A stretch of DNA of 64,000 bases, taken from contig JALCNW010000008.1 of NCBI GenBank assembly GCA_022649305.1, positions 28,611 through 92,610 of the forward strand, written 5' to 3'. Shown here one piece after another: positions 57,355 through 64,000 of this stretch (position 1 is its first letter; the number at the start of each line of letters is the position of its first letter). The DNA comes from Enterobacter sp. GTDB taxonomy: Bacteria; Pseudomonadota; Gammaproteobacteria; Enterobacterales; Enterobacteriaceae. Both the position numbers and the translations under genes were made by a program. The notes below the pieces were generated by a model. That model made no database searches. It saw nothing but the letters and a program-made list of their open reading frames with translations, and had not been told where the DNA came from.

Positions 57355-58317
57355 GTGGATTATCGCAAAATTATCAAAGAGGTAGGGCGGGGTAAAAATC
57401 ACGCTCGTGACCTGGATCGTGAGACCGCCCGTGCACTGTATAGCCATATGTTAAAGGGTGAAGTACCGGATCTGGAAATGGGCGGCATTTTGATTGCGCT
57501 GCGTATTAAAGGTGAAGGTGAAGCCGAAATGCGCGGATTTTATGAGGCGATGCAGGCACAGACCCTGCGTCTGACCCCTCCGGCGGCGAAGCCGATGCCG
57601 ATTGTGATCCCAAGTTATAACGGTGCGCGTAAGCAGGCGAATCTGACGCCGCTACTGGCCCTTCTACTGGCTAAGCTGGGTTTTCCGGTGGTGGTGCACG
57701 GCGTTAGTGAGGATCCTACGCGCGTGCTGACGGAAACCATCTTTACGCTGCTGGGGATTGAGCCGACCCTTCATGCCGGACAGGCGCAGGCGAAACTGGA
57801 AGAAGATCGCCCGGTTTATATTCCTGTTAGCGCGCTCTGTCCGCCGCTGGAAAATCAGCTGTCGATGCGCTGGCGGATGGGGGTGCGCAATAGCGCGCAC
57901 ACGCTGGCCAAGCTGGCAACCCCGTTTGCCGAAGATGAAGCATTGCGTCTTTCCAGCGTTTCGCACCCTGAATATGTCATGCGGGTGGCCAGCTTCTTTG
58001 AGGGGATTGGTGGACGAGCGCTGCTTATGCACGGAACCGAAGGGGAAGTCTATGCCAACCCGCTACGCTGCCCGCAGCTCACGCTGATAGAACCTTCCGG
58101 CACGCGGGTAGTGCTTGAGCGCGGAGAAGACAACGCGGAGGTCGTTTTGCCGCAGGCAAAAGATCCGCACACGACGGCGGTGTGGATTGAGCAGTGCCTT
58201 GCAGGCGCCGTGCCGGTTCCGCATTCACTGAAGCTCCAAATCGCCTGCTGTTTACTGGCAACAGGGGTTATCGATTCGGTTGAAGCCGGGTTGCGGCACG
58301 TTGAGCGCGCTTTTTAA
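57355..58317 (+). CDS. ybiB: YbiB, TrpD-like nucleic-acid-binding protein
   Basis: A 320-residue protein of the anthranilate-phosphoribosyltransferase fold that in E. coli binds nucleic acids and is linked to SOS and to ObgE, without TrpD activity. Starts with GTG at 57355 behind AAAGGAG (MDYRKIIKEVGRGKNHARDL). The ATG five bases earlier is in another frame and gives only a short peptide. Markers: IPSYNGARKQANLTPLLALL and NSAHTLAKLATPF. Divergent from the fimbrial operon; follows dinG directly in E. coli. Confidence 0.93.
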   Translation: MDYRKIIKEVGRGKNHARDLDRETARALYSHMLKGEVPDLEMGGILIALRIKGEGEAEMRGFYEAMQAQTLRLTPPAAKPMPIVIPSYNGARKQANLTPLLALLLAKLGFPVVVHGVSEDPTRVLTETIFTLLGIEPTLHAGQAQAKLEEDRPVYIPVSALCPPLENQLSMRWRMGVRNSAHTLAKLATPFAEDEALRLSSVSHPEYVMRVASFFEGIGGRALLMHGTEGEVYANPLRCPQLTLIEPSGTRVVLERGEDNAEVVLPQAKDPHTTAVWIEQCLAGAVPVPHSLKLQIACCLLATGVIDSVEAGLRHVERAF

Positions 58318-58320
58318 GGC

Positions 58321-58350
58321 AAAAAAAAGCCCGTCCAGTGGCGGACGGGC
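58321..58350 (-). terminator. Rho-independent terminator of ybiJ
   Basis: GCCCGTCC / GGACGGGC with a 6-base loop. On the minus strand it is followed by eight T residues; on the plus strand, for ybiB, no T-run follows. Confidence 0.85.
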
Positions 58351-58437
58351 AAACAAAGGGTAACAACAACAGGGTCAATGAGGGTTGGAGCAACTCGCCA
58401 GAGGGGTTAGCGAGTGTAGAGCATTAATTCATGTGGG

Positions 58438-58698
58438 TTATTTGTAGATAACCGCAGTACCGCTCAGTTTGTTATTGGTGTTGGCGGAAGTAATGGTATA
58501 ACCGCTAGCGCCAGCAGCAGAGGCTTTCTCAGCCAGTTTCGCTTCCAGGCCATCCAGTGTGGTTGCGCCTTCAGCACTCACCACACCGATTTTATTCATG
58601 TTTTGCGCCTGAGCAGAAGTGATTGATTCTGCAGCAAATGCGCCAAAAGATAGGGTAGTCAGAGCAATAGCAGCAACAGCATATTTAATGGTTTTCAT
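58438..58698 (-). CDS. ybiJ: YbiJ, DUF1471 (YhcN family) small periplasmic protein
   Basis: An 86-residue secreted protein, MKTIKYAVAAIALTTLSFGA, cleaved after AFA, then the YhcN-type domain QNMNKIGVVSAEGATTLDGL ... KLSGTAVIYK. The family is associated with stress and biofilm responses. Length equals that of E. coli. A second member lies at 59370. Confidence 0.93.
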   Translation of the reverse strand: MKTIKYAVAAIALTTLSFGAFAAESITSAQAQNMNKIGVVSAEGATTLDGLEAKLAEKASAAGASGYTITSANTNNKLSGTAVIYK

Positions 58699-58983
58699 GG
58701 TTAATCTCTCGCAGGTTATTCTGTTAATGGGACGATGTTCCGTCGATGTGATAAGTATCACGTTTTTTTGCGAAAGATAAAATCGAAGAGAATTGACAGC
58801 CTTGCTCAAAAAAATTGAATGACAAATAAGTTATTGAATATTAATAAATTCGAAGTGACCTTTTACAGTTCTTGTCGCTTCGCTTTACAGTTCCAGGGCG
58901 AAGGGCACGTTTTGCTACGCGTAGTGGTAAAAATCGTGAGCGTAAAGTAAACCGCTTGCGGCTTCGATTACCGTAAAGAATAG

Positions 58984-59250
58984 TCAACGTAACTGGCTAT
59001 CTTTAGAACCTCTGCGATTATATCCTGAATTTGTAGATTTATGTGAATCTTTATTCTTTTGGCAGGCGAGGCATAACCGCACGCCGGGAACGGCTTTGCG
59101 CCGTGGCTCGGGAATCGGATCGCCACATTCTTCGCATTCTGACAAGCTTTCACCCTGAGGCAGCTCTCCTCTAACGCGCGCGACCGCATCTTCAATTGTA
59201 CTGTTGATCTGCTCGTTTACAGCGTCGTCGTTCGCCCAGCCAGATGCCAT
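58984..59250 (-). CDS. ybiI: YbiI, DksA/TraR-type zinc-finger protein
   Basis: An 88-residue protein starting MASGWANDDAVNEQINSTIE. The C4 zinc finger is CEECGDPIPEPRRKAVPGVR followed by LCLACQ. It lacks the long coiled coil of DksA and so is closer to TraR in size. The E. coli gene is at the same place and of the same length. Confidence 0.93.
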   Translation of the reverse strand: MASGWANDDAVNEQINSTIEDAVARVRGELPQGESLSECEECGDPIPEPRRKAVPGVRLCLACQKNKDSHKSTNSGYNRRGSKDSQLR

Positions 59251-59315
59251 GGCTTTTTCTCCTTTCAACGTCTTTCATATAAGTGTAGTGAATGTGTGGT
59301 CGAGGAACGTATAAG

Positions 59316-59352
59316 AAAGGACTGCTTCTTTTAAGAAGAGGCAGTCCTTTTT
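59316..59352 (-). terminator. Terminator after the second YhcN-type gene
   Basis: AAAGGACTGC / GCAGTCCTTT stem with a loop containing a small inner hairpin (TTCTT/AAGAA), flanked by A- and T-rich ends usable on both strands. It lies just downstream of the minus-strand gene ending at 59370. Confidence 0.8.
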
Positions 59353-59369
59353 AGTGGGTGAGGGGAAGC

Positions 59370-59633
59370 TTATTTATAGATAGTAGCGGTGCCGTACATA
59401 CGGTTATCGCCGCCTGCTGAATTAACCACAAAACCTTTTGCTCCTTCTTCACGGGCCTTTTCACCCAGTTTGGATTGCAAATCGTCGAGATTCGCCGCGC
59501 CGGTCACGGAGACCGTTCCGGCTGGGCGTAATTGCCCGGTATCGCCATGTATGAGTGGGTCAGCCGACCAGGCGGCAAAGGAGGCTGTCGCCAGGACGCC
59601 TGCGGTGAGTGCTGATATCAGGTACTTTTTCAT
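59370..59633 (-). CDS. YbiJ/YhcN-type (DUF1471) small periplasmic protein, second copy
   Basis: An 87-residue relative of YbiJ: signal peptide MKKYLISALTAGVLATASFA, then GTVSVTGAANLDDLQSKLGE and the shared ending MYGTATIYK. Probably an old duplication of ybiJ with ybiI between the two copies. I start at 59633; an in-frame ATG two codons upstream is also possible. Confidence 0.88.
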   Translation of the reverse strand: MKKYLISALTAGVLATASFAAWSADPLIHGDTGQLRPAGTVSVTGAANLDDLQSKLGEKAREEGAKGFVVNSAGGDNRMYGTATIYK

Positions 59634-59874
59634 AATCACATCCTCTGAATGACAACGGGTGATTCAGAATGAGTGTAGAAGCTTATGAGAGGTGATTTAG
59701 CGCAAAAATTTGATGATGATCTGCTTATTTTTTGAACGATGTTTATTGACAAAATACTGACAGATCATAGACATACAGGTTACTGATTTTTAGCGAATTA
59801 TTGTTCCTTAAAGAGAGTTATTTACCGTCGCGTCTTCAGAGGGTATCTTACGCCGCTGTTAAAAGGAGAATGCC

Positions 59875-60792
59875 ATGACTGCCCAAAAGCCGGGATTGCA
59901 CCCGCGTAACCGCCACCGCAGCCGCTACGACATGAATGCGTTGTGTCAGAGCTGCCCACAACTGCAAGCGTTTATCGTGCAGACACCTGCGGGTGAACCG
60001 TCGGTAAATTTTGCCGACCCGCTGGCGGTAAAAGCGCTGAATAAGGCCCTGCTGGCCCATTTCTATGGCGTGGCGCAGTGGGATATTCCGGAAGGCTTTC
60101 TATGCCCACCGGTGCCTGGGCGTGCTGATTATGTCCATCACCTCGCTGATTTGCTGGCCGACGATTGCGGTGGAGAAATTCCAAAACAGGCGACGGTTCT
60201 GGATATTGGTACGGGCGCAAATCTGATCTATCCCCTGATCGGTGTGGCGGAATACGGCTGGCGCTTTACCGGCAGCGAGACGGGTCAGGAAGCGTTTGCC
60301 AGTGCGCAGGCCATTATTAACGGCAATGAGGGCTTAACCCGGGCCATTCGCTTGCGTCGACAGAAAGAGGAGACCGCCATCTTTGACGGCGTTATCCATA
60401 GAAACGAAAACTACGACGCCACGATGTGTAATCCACCCTTCCATGATTCAGCTGCTGCGGCCCGTGCCGGAAGCGAGCGCAAACGTCGTAACCTCGGCCA
60501 GGCAGAAGATGCTGCGCTGAATTTTGGCGGCCAACAGCATGAGCTGTGGTGCGAAGGCGGGGAAGTGGCGTTTATCGAGAAGATGATTGCTGAAAGCAAA
60601 GCGTTTGGGCGTCAGGTGAAATGGTTTACGACCCTGGTTTCTCGTGGCGATAATTTACCGCCTCTGTATCGCGCACTGACCGCTATCGGTGCGGTGAAAG
60701 TGGTGAAGAAAGAGATGTCGCAGGGACAAAAACAGAGTCGCTTTATCGGCTGGACGTTTATGGACGATGCCAAACGCCGCCGACCGTTCTGA
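59875..60792 (+). CDS. rlmF: 23S rRNA m6A1618 methyltransferase RlmF
   Basis: SAM-dependent methyltransferase of 305 residues that modifies A1618 of 23S rRNA. The SAM site is [18 protein letters not shown] at about 105-122, and the catalytic MCNPPFHDS motif is at about 184. AAAAGGAG precedes the ATG. Confidence 0.95.
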   Translation: MTAQKPGLHPRNRHRSRYDMNALCQSCPQLQAFIVQTPAGEPSVNFADPLAVKALNKALLAHFYGVAQWDIPEGFLCPPVPGRADYVHHLADLLADDCGGEIPKQATVLDIGTGANLIYPLIGVAEYGWRFTGSETGQEAFASAQAIINGNEGLTRAIRLRRQKEETAIFDGVIHRNENYDATMCNPPFHDSAAAARAGSERKRRNLGQAEDAALNFGGQQHELWCEGGEVAFIEKMIAESKAFGRQVKWFTTLVSRGDNLPPLYRALTAIGAVKVVKKEMSQGQKQSRFIGWTFMDDAKRRRPF

Positions 60793-60814
60793 TCGGCAGC
60801 GAGCCACATTGAGC

Positions 60815-63034
60815 TTATAACGTCGGTTCCTGTGGAGCCGGCGGGGGGCTCAAGGCCGGCGTGGGTAACAGCTGATACGTTTGTACCGGGGCACGCACGT
60901 CGGCAATATCAAAGTGCTTTTTCACCATGCTGTCGAGCGCAAAGCGTACCGTCCACTGCTTGAGCGGCTGCGTGGTAAACGACACGCGCAGGGTAAAGGC
61001 GGTGTTGGTGAGCCCCACAATGCCCGCAAACGACGGTTCACCTATCACCAGCCCTCTGATATCGTCCATCTCCATCAGTTCCTCTACCGCTGCTCTCAGC
61101 GCCTGCTTGGCTTTCTCTGCATCTTCATGGCGATCGACATCATAATTCGCCACCACCGAACCGATACCGCGCACAAAGTTGGCGAAGGTGGTAATCGAAG
61201 ACCACGGGATGATGTGATACGCCCCGGTGTCCTGACGTACCCCAACGGATCGGATCGACATCCGCTCAACGGTGCCGGTCAACGGCCCAATGGTCACCAG
61301 ATCGCCAGTATTCATGCCGTTTTCAAACTGAATAAAGATCCCGGTGATAATATCCTTCACCAGCGTTTGCGACCCGAATGAAATTGCCAGGCCCAATGCA
61401 CCTGCACCCGCCAGCAGCGGTGCGATATTCACGCCTATCTCAGAAAGCAAAATCATGATGGTGATAGTGCTGATGATGACCGCCAGGGCGTTACGGAACA
61501 GCGTCAGCAACGTGCGCGCTCGCGCGCTGGGCAGTGGCCGCCCATGAATATCTGATACCAGCCGATTTTCTATCAGGCTTGCCAGCAGCGTCCAGCCCAC
61601 CGCCGAGAAGAACAGGATAAGCGCGATACGAATCAGGATATCCACCGTTTTTTCGCCCGCACCGTTATGCAGCCAGTTCCAGAAATCAAATAATCCCCAG
61701 GCGTTTAGCAGCAGCATAATGGACACACATACCGTCAGAAATCGGGCGACCTTCAGCGATGTGGATAGCCAGCCGTTCACGCGTTTTTGCAGTTCTGGAT
61801 AATTTCGCTGTACCTGCGGGGAAAGGGTAATGGTTTTTGAAATCCATCGTGACAACAGGCCAGAAACAAAGGCGGCGATACCGATGATGGCCAGACTGTT
61901 GAACGTCGCACCCATCATAAACTTAAGGCTGTTGCCCGGATCAAACAGGGAGAAGAAACAGAGCACGATAAAGTAAGCGCTGGCGAGCCAGTGCCACACC
62001 ATAGAGAACGCGCGGATAAACAAGCTAAAGAACGACAGGGAACGATCGGCAAGATGCAGAAGGCTGTCGGTAATCGCTTTCTTATTGTGGAAGATGAGAT
62101 ACAGCGCCCAGACGGTAATGCAGAGCATGATTAGCACGTTTGCCAGTGCGCCAATTTGCACGTTGACCTGATTTGAAATAATCGGCACGGCAACCAGCAG
62201 ACCATAACCAATCAGACCGCTAAGGATACTAAGCCGCAGCGCCCAGTATTTGGCGCTGTCATCGCGGATGGAAAAAGGGCGCAAATCAGCGACGCGGGGA
62301 CAAAACAGCAAGCGTAAAAGCGCTTTGAAAAACTCGATCAGGGCAAAGGCATTCAGGAACAGACTCTGCTGAAAGGCGATGGTGCGGTTCCCGGCGTGCA
62401 GATTATCGCTGAGGATCTGCCCGACGAATAGCGTCAATGCCAGCAGCAACAAATCAATAATGAATGCCCCCGCAATCATTAACGGCAGATGAAACCAGCT
62501 GCTTTTTTCCCGATTTTTCTTGCGCCCCCATTGTCCCATTTTGAGATACAACGGCCAGGCGCACAGGCGTGCCAGCCAGTAGAAGGCAAAGACCAGGGCG
62601 GCCAGCATCAAAAAGTGGCTGGCTGCGTTATTAAACGTTTGCGGGTTGAAGGGCTTATGCGGGGAACCAATAAGGTTGCGATAAAGCTGGGCGAAGCGGG
62701 CTGATAACGCATCGCCATAGTGACGGCCCACATCGGTGACGTTTTCCAGCACGGTCTTTTGCTCGACCACTTCAGGTGGCGAAATCTTCGGGACCGGGTC
62801 CTGAGGGGGTGTTGCGGCAACAGTGCGTAGCTGTTCTATAAGCTCTTTGCGCGAAGTGTCATTCTCAAGCACGTCCGCTAGCGCACTGTAGGCAGCTTTC
62901 TTTTGTTCAACGTCGGGTTCTGGTGCCGGTGCGGTTTGCGCAGAAGCCGTGGTGCTGGTGGTGACGCCCGGAATAGCGATCGCCTGCGCGGGGGCGCAGA
63001 ACAGATAAAACAGTAGCAACAGGATCCACGGCAC
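60815..63034 (-). CDS. ybiO: YbiO, large mechanosensitive channel (MscS superfamily)
   Basis: A 739-residue channel of moderate conductance. I start at a GTG at 63034 behind GGAGG, giving a signal peptide (MPWILLLLFYLFCAPAQA) as in E. coli; the longer open frame is not supported. Eleven or so membrane helices follow a periplasmic domain. The MscS pore helix is APLLAGAGALGLAISFGSQT and the beta domain begins FIQFENGMNTGDLVTIGPLT. Convergent with rlmF. Confidence 0.95.
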   Translation of the reverse strand: MPWILLLLFYLFCAPAQAIAIPGVTTSTTASAQTAPAPEPDVEQKKAAYSALADVLENDTSRKELIEQLRTVAATPPQDPVPKISPPEVVEQKTVLENVTDVGRHYGDALSARFAQLYRNLIGSPHKPFNPQTFNNAASHFLMLAALVFAFYWLARLCAWPLYLKMGQWGRKKNREKSSWFHLPLMIAGAFIIDLLLLALTLFVGQILSDNLHAGNRTIAFQQSLFLNAFALIEFFKALLRLLFCPRVADLRPFSIRDDSAKYWALRLSILSGLIGYGLLVAVPIISNQVNVQIGALANVLIMLCITVWALYLIFHNKKAITDSLLHLADRSLSFFSLFIRAFSMVWHWLASAYFIVLCFFSLFDPGNSLKFMMGATFNSLAIIGIAAFVSGLLSRWISKTITLSPQVQRNYPELQKRVNGWLSTSLKVARFLTVCVSIMLLLNAWGLFDFWNWLHNGAGEKTVDILIRIALILFFSAVGWTLLASLIENRLVSDIHGRPLPSARARTLLTLFRNALAVIISTITIMILLSEIGVNIAPLLAGAGALGLAISFGSQTLVKDIITGIFIQFENGMNTGDLVTIGPLTGTVERMSIRSVGVRQDTGAYHIIPWSSITTFANFVRGIGSVVANYDVDRHEDAEKAKQALRAAVEELMEMDDIRGLVIGEPSFAGIVGLTNTAFTLRVSFTTQPLKQWTVRFALDSMVKKHFDIADVRAPVQTYQLLPTPALSPPPAPQEPTL

Positions 63035-63124
63035 GGCTTCCTCCAATGAAGAAAATGTGTAGCAAAATGATAAGTATAGAAGGCGGACGGGCGCGGGGAG
63101 TTTTTGAGAACAATCTGGCATGAA

Positions 63125-63153
63125 AAAGCCGGGCGCATCAGGGCCCGGCTTTG
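63125..63153. terminator. Terminator downstream of glnQ
   Basis: AAAGCCGGGC / GCCCGGCTTT stem with an 8-base loop, with A-run on the left and T-run on the right, 20 bases after the glnQ stop. Confidence 0.85.
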
Positions 63154-63172
63154 GATATGACGTTAAGTTTTA

Positions 63173-63895
63173 TCAGGAGACGTGTTGCAAGAATTCCTGC
63201 AAACGCTGGCTCGGTGGATTATCGATAAGCTCCTGCGGGTTGCCATCTTCGGCAATGCGGCCTTTATCGATGAAAATCAGTCGGGAAGCCACTTTCTCGG
63301 CAAAGCCGATCTCGTGGGTAACGATAACCATCGTCATCCCTTCTTCTGCCAGATCTTGCATGACCTTTAGCACTTCATGGCGCAATTCCGGATCCAGCGC
63401 AGACGTTGGCTCATCGAACAGCATCATTTTCGGCTTAACCGCCAGCGCACGAGCGATGGCGACACGCTGCTGCTGACCACCAGAAAGCTCGGACGGATAA
63501 TGGTGCGCGCGCTCGGCAAGGCCGACCTTAGCCAGTAGCTCTTTTGCCAGTTTCTCTGCTGCGGCTTTGCTGGCACCGCGCACGCGCAGTGGACCAAACA
63601 TCACGTTTTCCAGCGCCGTCAGGTGCGGGAACAGATAAAACTGCTGGAACACCATGCCCGCTTCCTGACGAATCAGGCGCTCGTCCACTTTTGGGTCATT
63701 TACTTTTAACCCATCGACAAACAGATCGCCGCTGGTGATCTCTTCCAGCTTGTTGATGCAGCGCAGCAGGGTGGATTTACCGGATCCAGAAGGACCGATA
63801 ATGACAACCACTTCACCCTGTTTAATATTCAGGTCGATATTGTGCAGCACCTGGGTTGGGCCAAAGTGCTTAGAAACGTTTTTAAATTCAATCAC
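63173..63895 (-). CDS. glnQ: GlnQ, glutamine ABC transporter ATPase
   Basis: 240-residue ATPase of the glnHPQ high-affinity glutamine importer. Walker [10 protein letters not shown] at 34-42, signature [15 protein letters not shown], Walker [16 protein letters not shown] and the His switch IVTHEIGFA. Starts with GTG at 63895 overlapping the glnP stop by three bases, so the two are translationally coupled. Confidence 0.97.
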   Translation of the reverse strand: MIEFKNVSKHFGPTQVLHNIDLNIKQGEVVVIIGPSGSGKSTLLRCINKLEEITSGDLFVDGLKVNDPKVDERLIRQEAGMVFQQFYLFPHLTALENVMFGPLRVRGASKAAAEKLAKELLAKVGLAERAHHYPSELSGGQQQRVAIARALAVKPKMMLFDEPTSALDPELRHEVLKVMQDLAEEGMTMVIVTHEIGFAEKVASRLIFIDKGRIAEDGNPQELIDNPPSQRLQEFLQHVS

Positions 63896-64000
63896 AGGAT
63901 TTTCATCCTTCTTTCAAGACGACGCAGAACAAAGCTCAGAAGCAGCGTAATAATCAGGTAAACAACCGCAACGGCGCTCCAGATTTCAAGCGCGCGGAAG
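63892..64000 (-). CDS. glnP: GlnP, glutamine ABC permease (C-terminal end, partial)
   Basis: The last 35 residues of the permease, [20 protein letters not shown] then [15 protein letters not shown], ending in a TGA that overlaps the glnQ start. The rest lies outside the window. Confidence 0.93.
   Translation of the reverse strand, partial: FRALEIWSAVAVVYLIITLLLSFVLRRLERRMKIL

Noticed and set aside
1..64000. CRISPR arrays, tRNA or rRNA genes, insertion sequences
   Set aside because: No regularly spaced repeats, no cloverleaf-like or rRNA-like sequence and no DDE transposase were seen. The island is inserted in a protein gene, not a tRNA.

Overview
The window is chromosomal DNA from an enterobacterium. 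Gene order and protein sequences match the mod-pgl-bio-uvrB-moa-ybh-dinG-ybi-gln segment known from Escherichia coli and its relatives. Two features point away from E. coli and towards the Enterobacter/Klebsiella/Lelliottia/Leclercia side of the family: a complete hut (histidine utilisation) locus between ybhC and bioA, and a chaperone-usher fimbrial operon between dinG and ybiB. I cannot name the species. No rRNA, tRNA or CRISPR array was seen.

Left core (1-5132): the end of modF, then modE, acrZ and the molybdate importer modABC with its ModE operator, then the 3' part of ybhA.

Genomic island (about 5133-16287, 11.15 kb, clearly AT-rich against a GC-richer host): a large serine recombinase sits just inside the left junction and the element splits ybhA. 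The 3' host fragment is at 4520-5132 and the 5' host fragment at 16271-16492. The island carries its own full-length but diverged ybhA at its right edge (15329-16156), so it appears to break a gene and supply a replacement. Between these lie a small membrane protein, a ribbon-helix-helix-like protein, a frameshifted AP2-type phage protein, unknown proteins, a 460-base repeat-rich non-coding segment, an HNH endonuclease of McrA type, three related membrane-anchored proteins, a holin-like gene that a heptanucleotide repeat puts out of frame, and a two-gene cargo of a TOPRIM-type protein and a protein with an HHLHL motif. No capsid, packaging or tail gene was recognised, so this is a phage-derived island or satellite-like element rather than a full prophage. 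The cargo pair, the membrane-protein trio and the HNH protein are the best candidates for an undescribed (probably anti-phage) system.

Right core (16288-64000): pgl; the ybhC lipoprotein; hutIGC and hutUH, with hutH broken by a 4-bp duplication; bioA and bioBFCD around the BirA operator; an orphan ABC ATPase; uvrB with LexA and DnaA sites; ybhK; the Moco riboswitch and moaABCDE; ybhL; ybhN-clsB-ybhP; ybhQ; the cecR-ybhGFSR efflux operon; rhlE; dinG (LexA box); a five-gene fimbrial operon; ybiB; two YhcN/YbiJ-type small periplasmic proteins around ybiI; rlmF; ybiO; glnQ and the end of glnP.

Functionally the core links molybdate uptake (ModABC, ModE) to molybdenum cofactor synthesis (MoaA-E under the Moco riboswitch), biotin synthesis, histidine degradation (probably blocked at its first step), SOS repair (uvrB, dinG) and envelope functions. 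All product names rest on reading the sequence and remembered family features; no database search was run.
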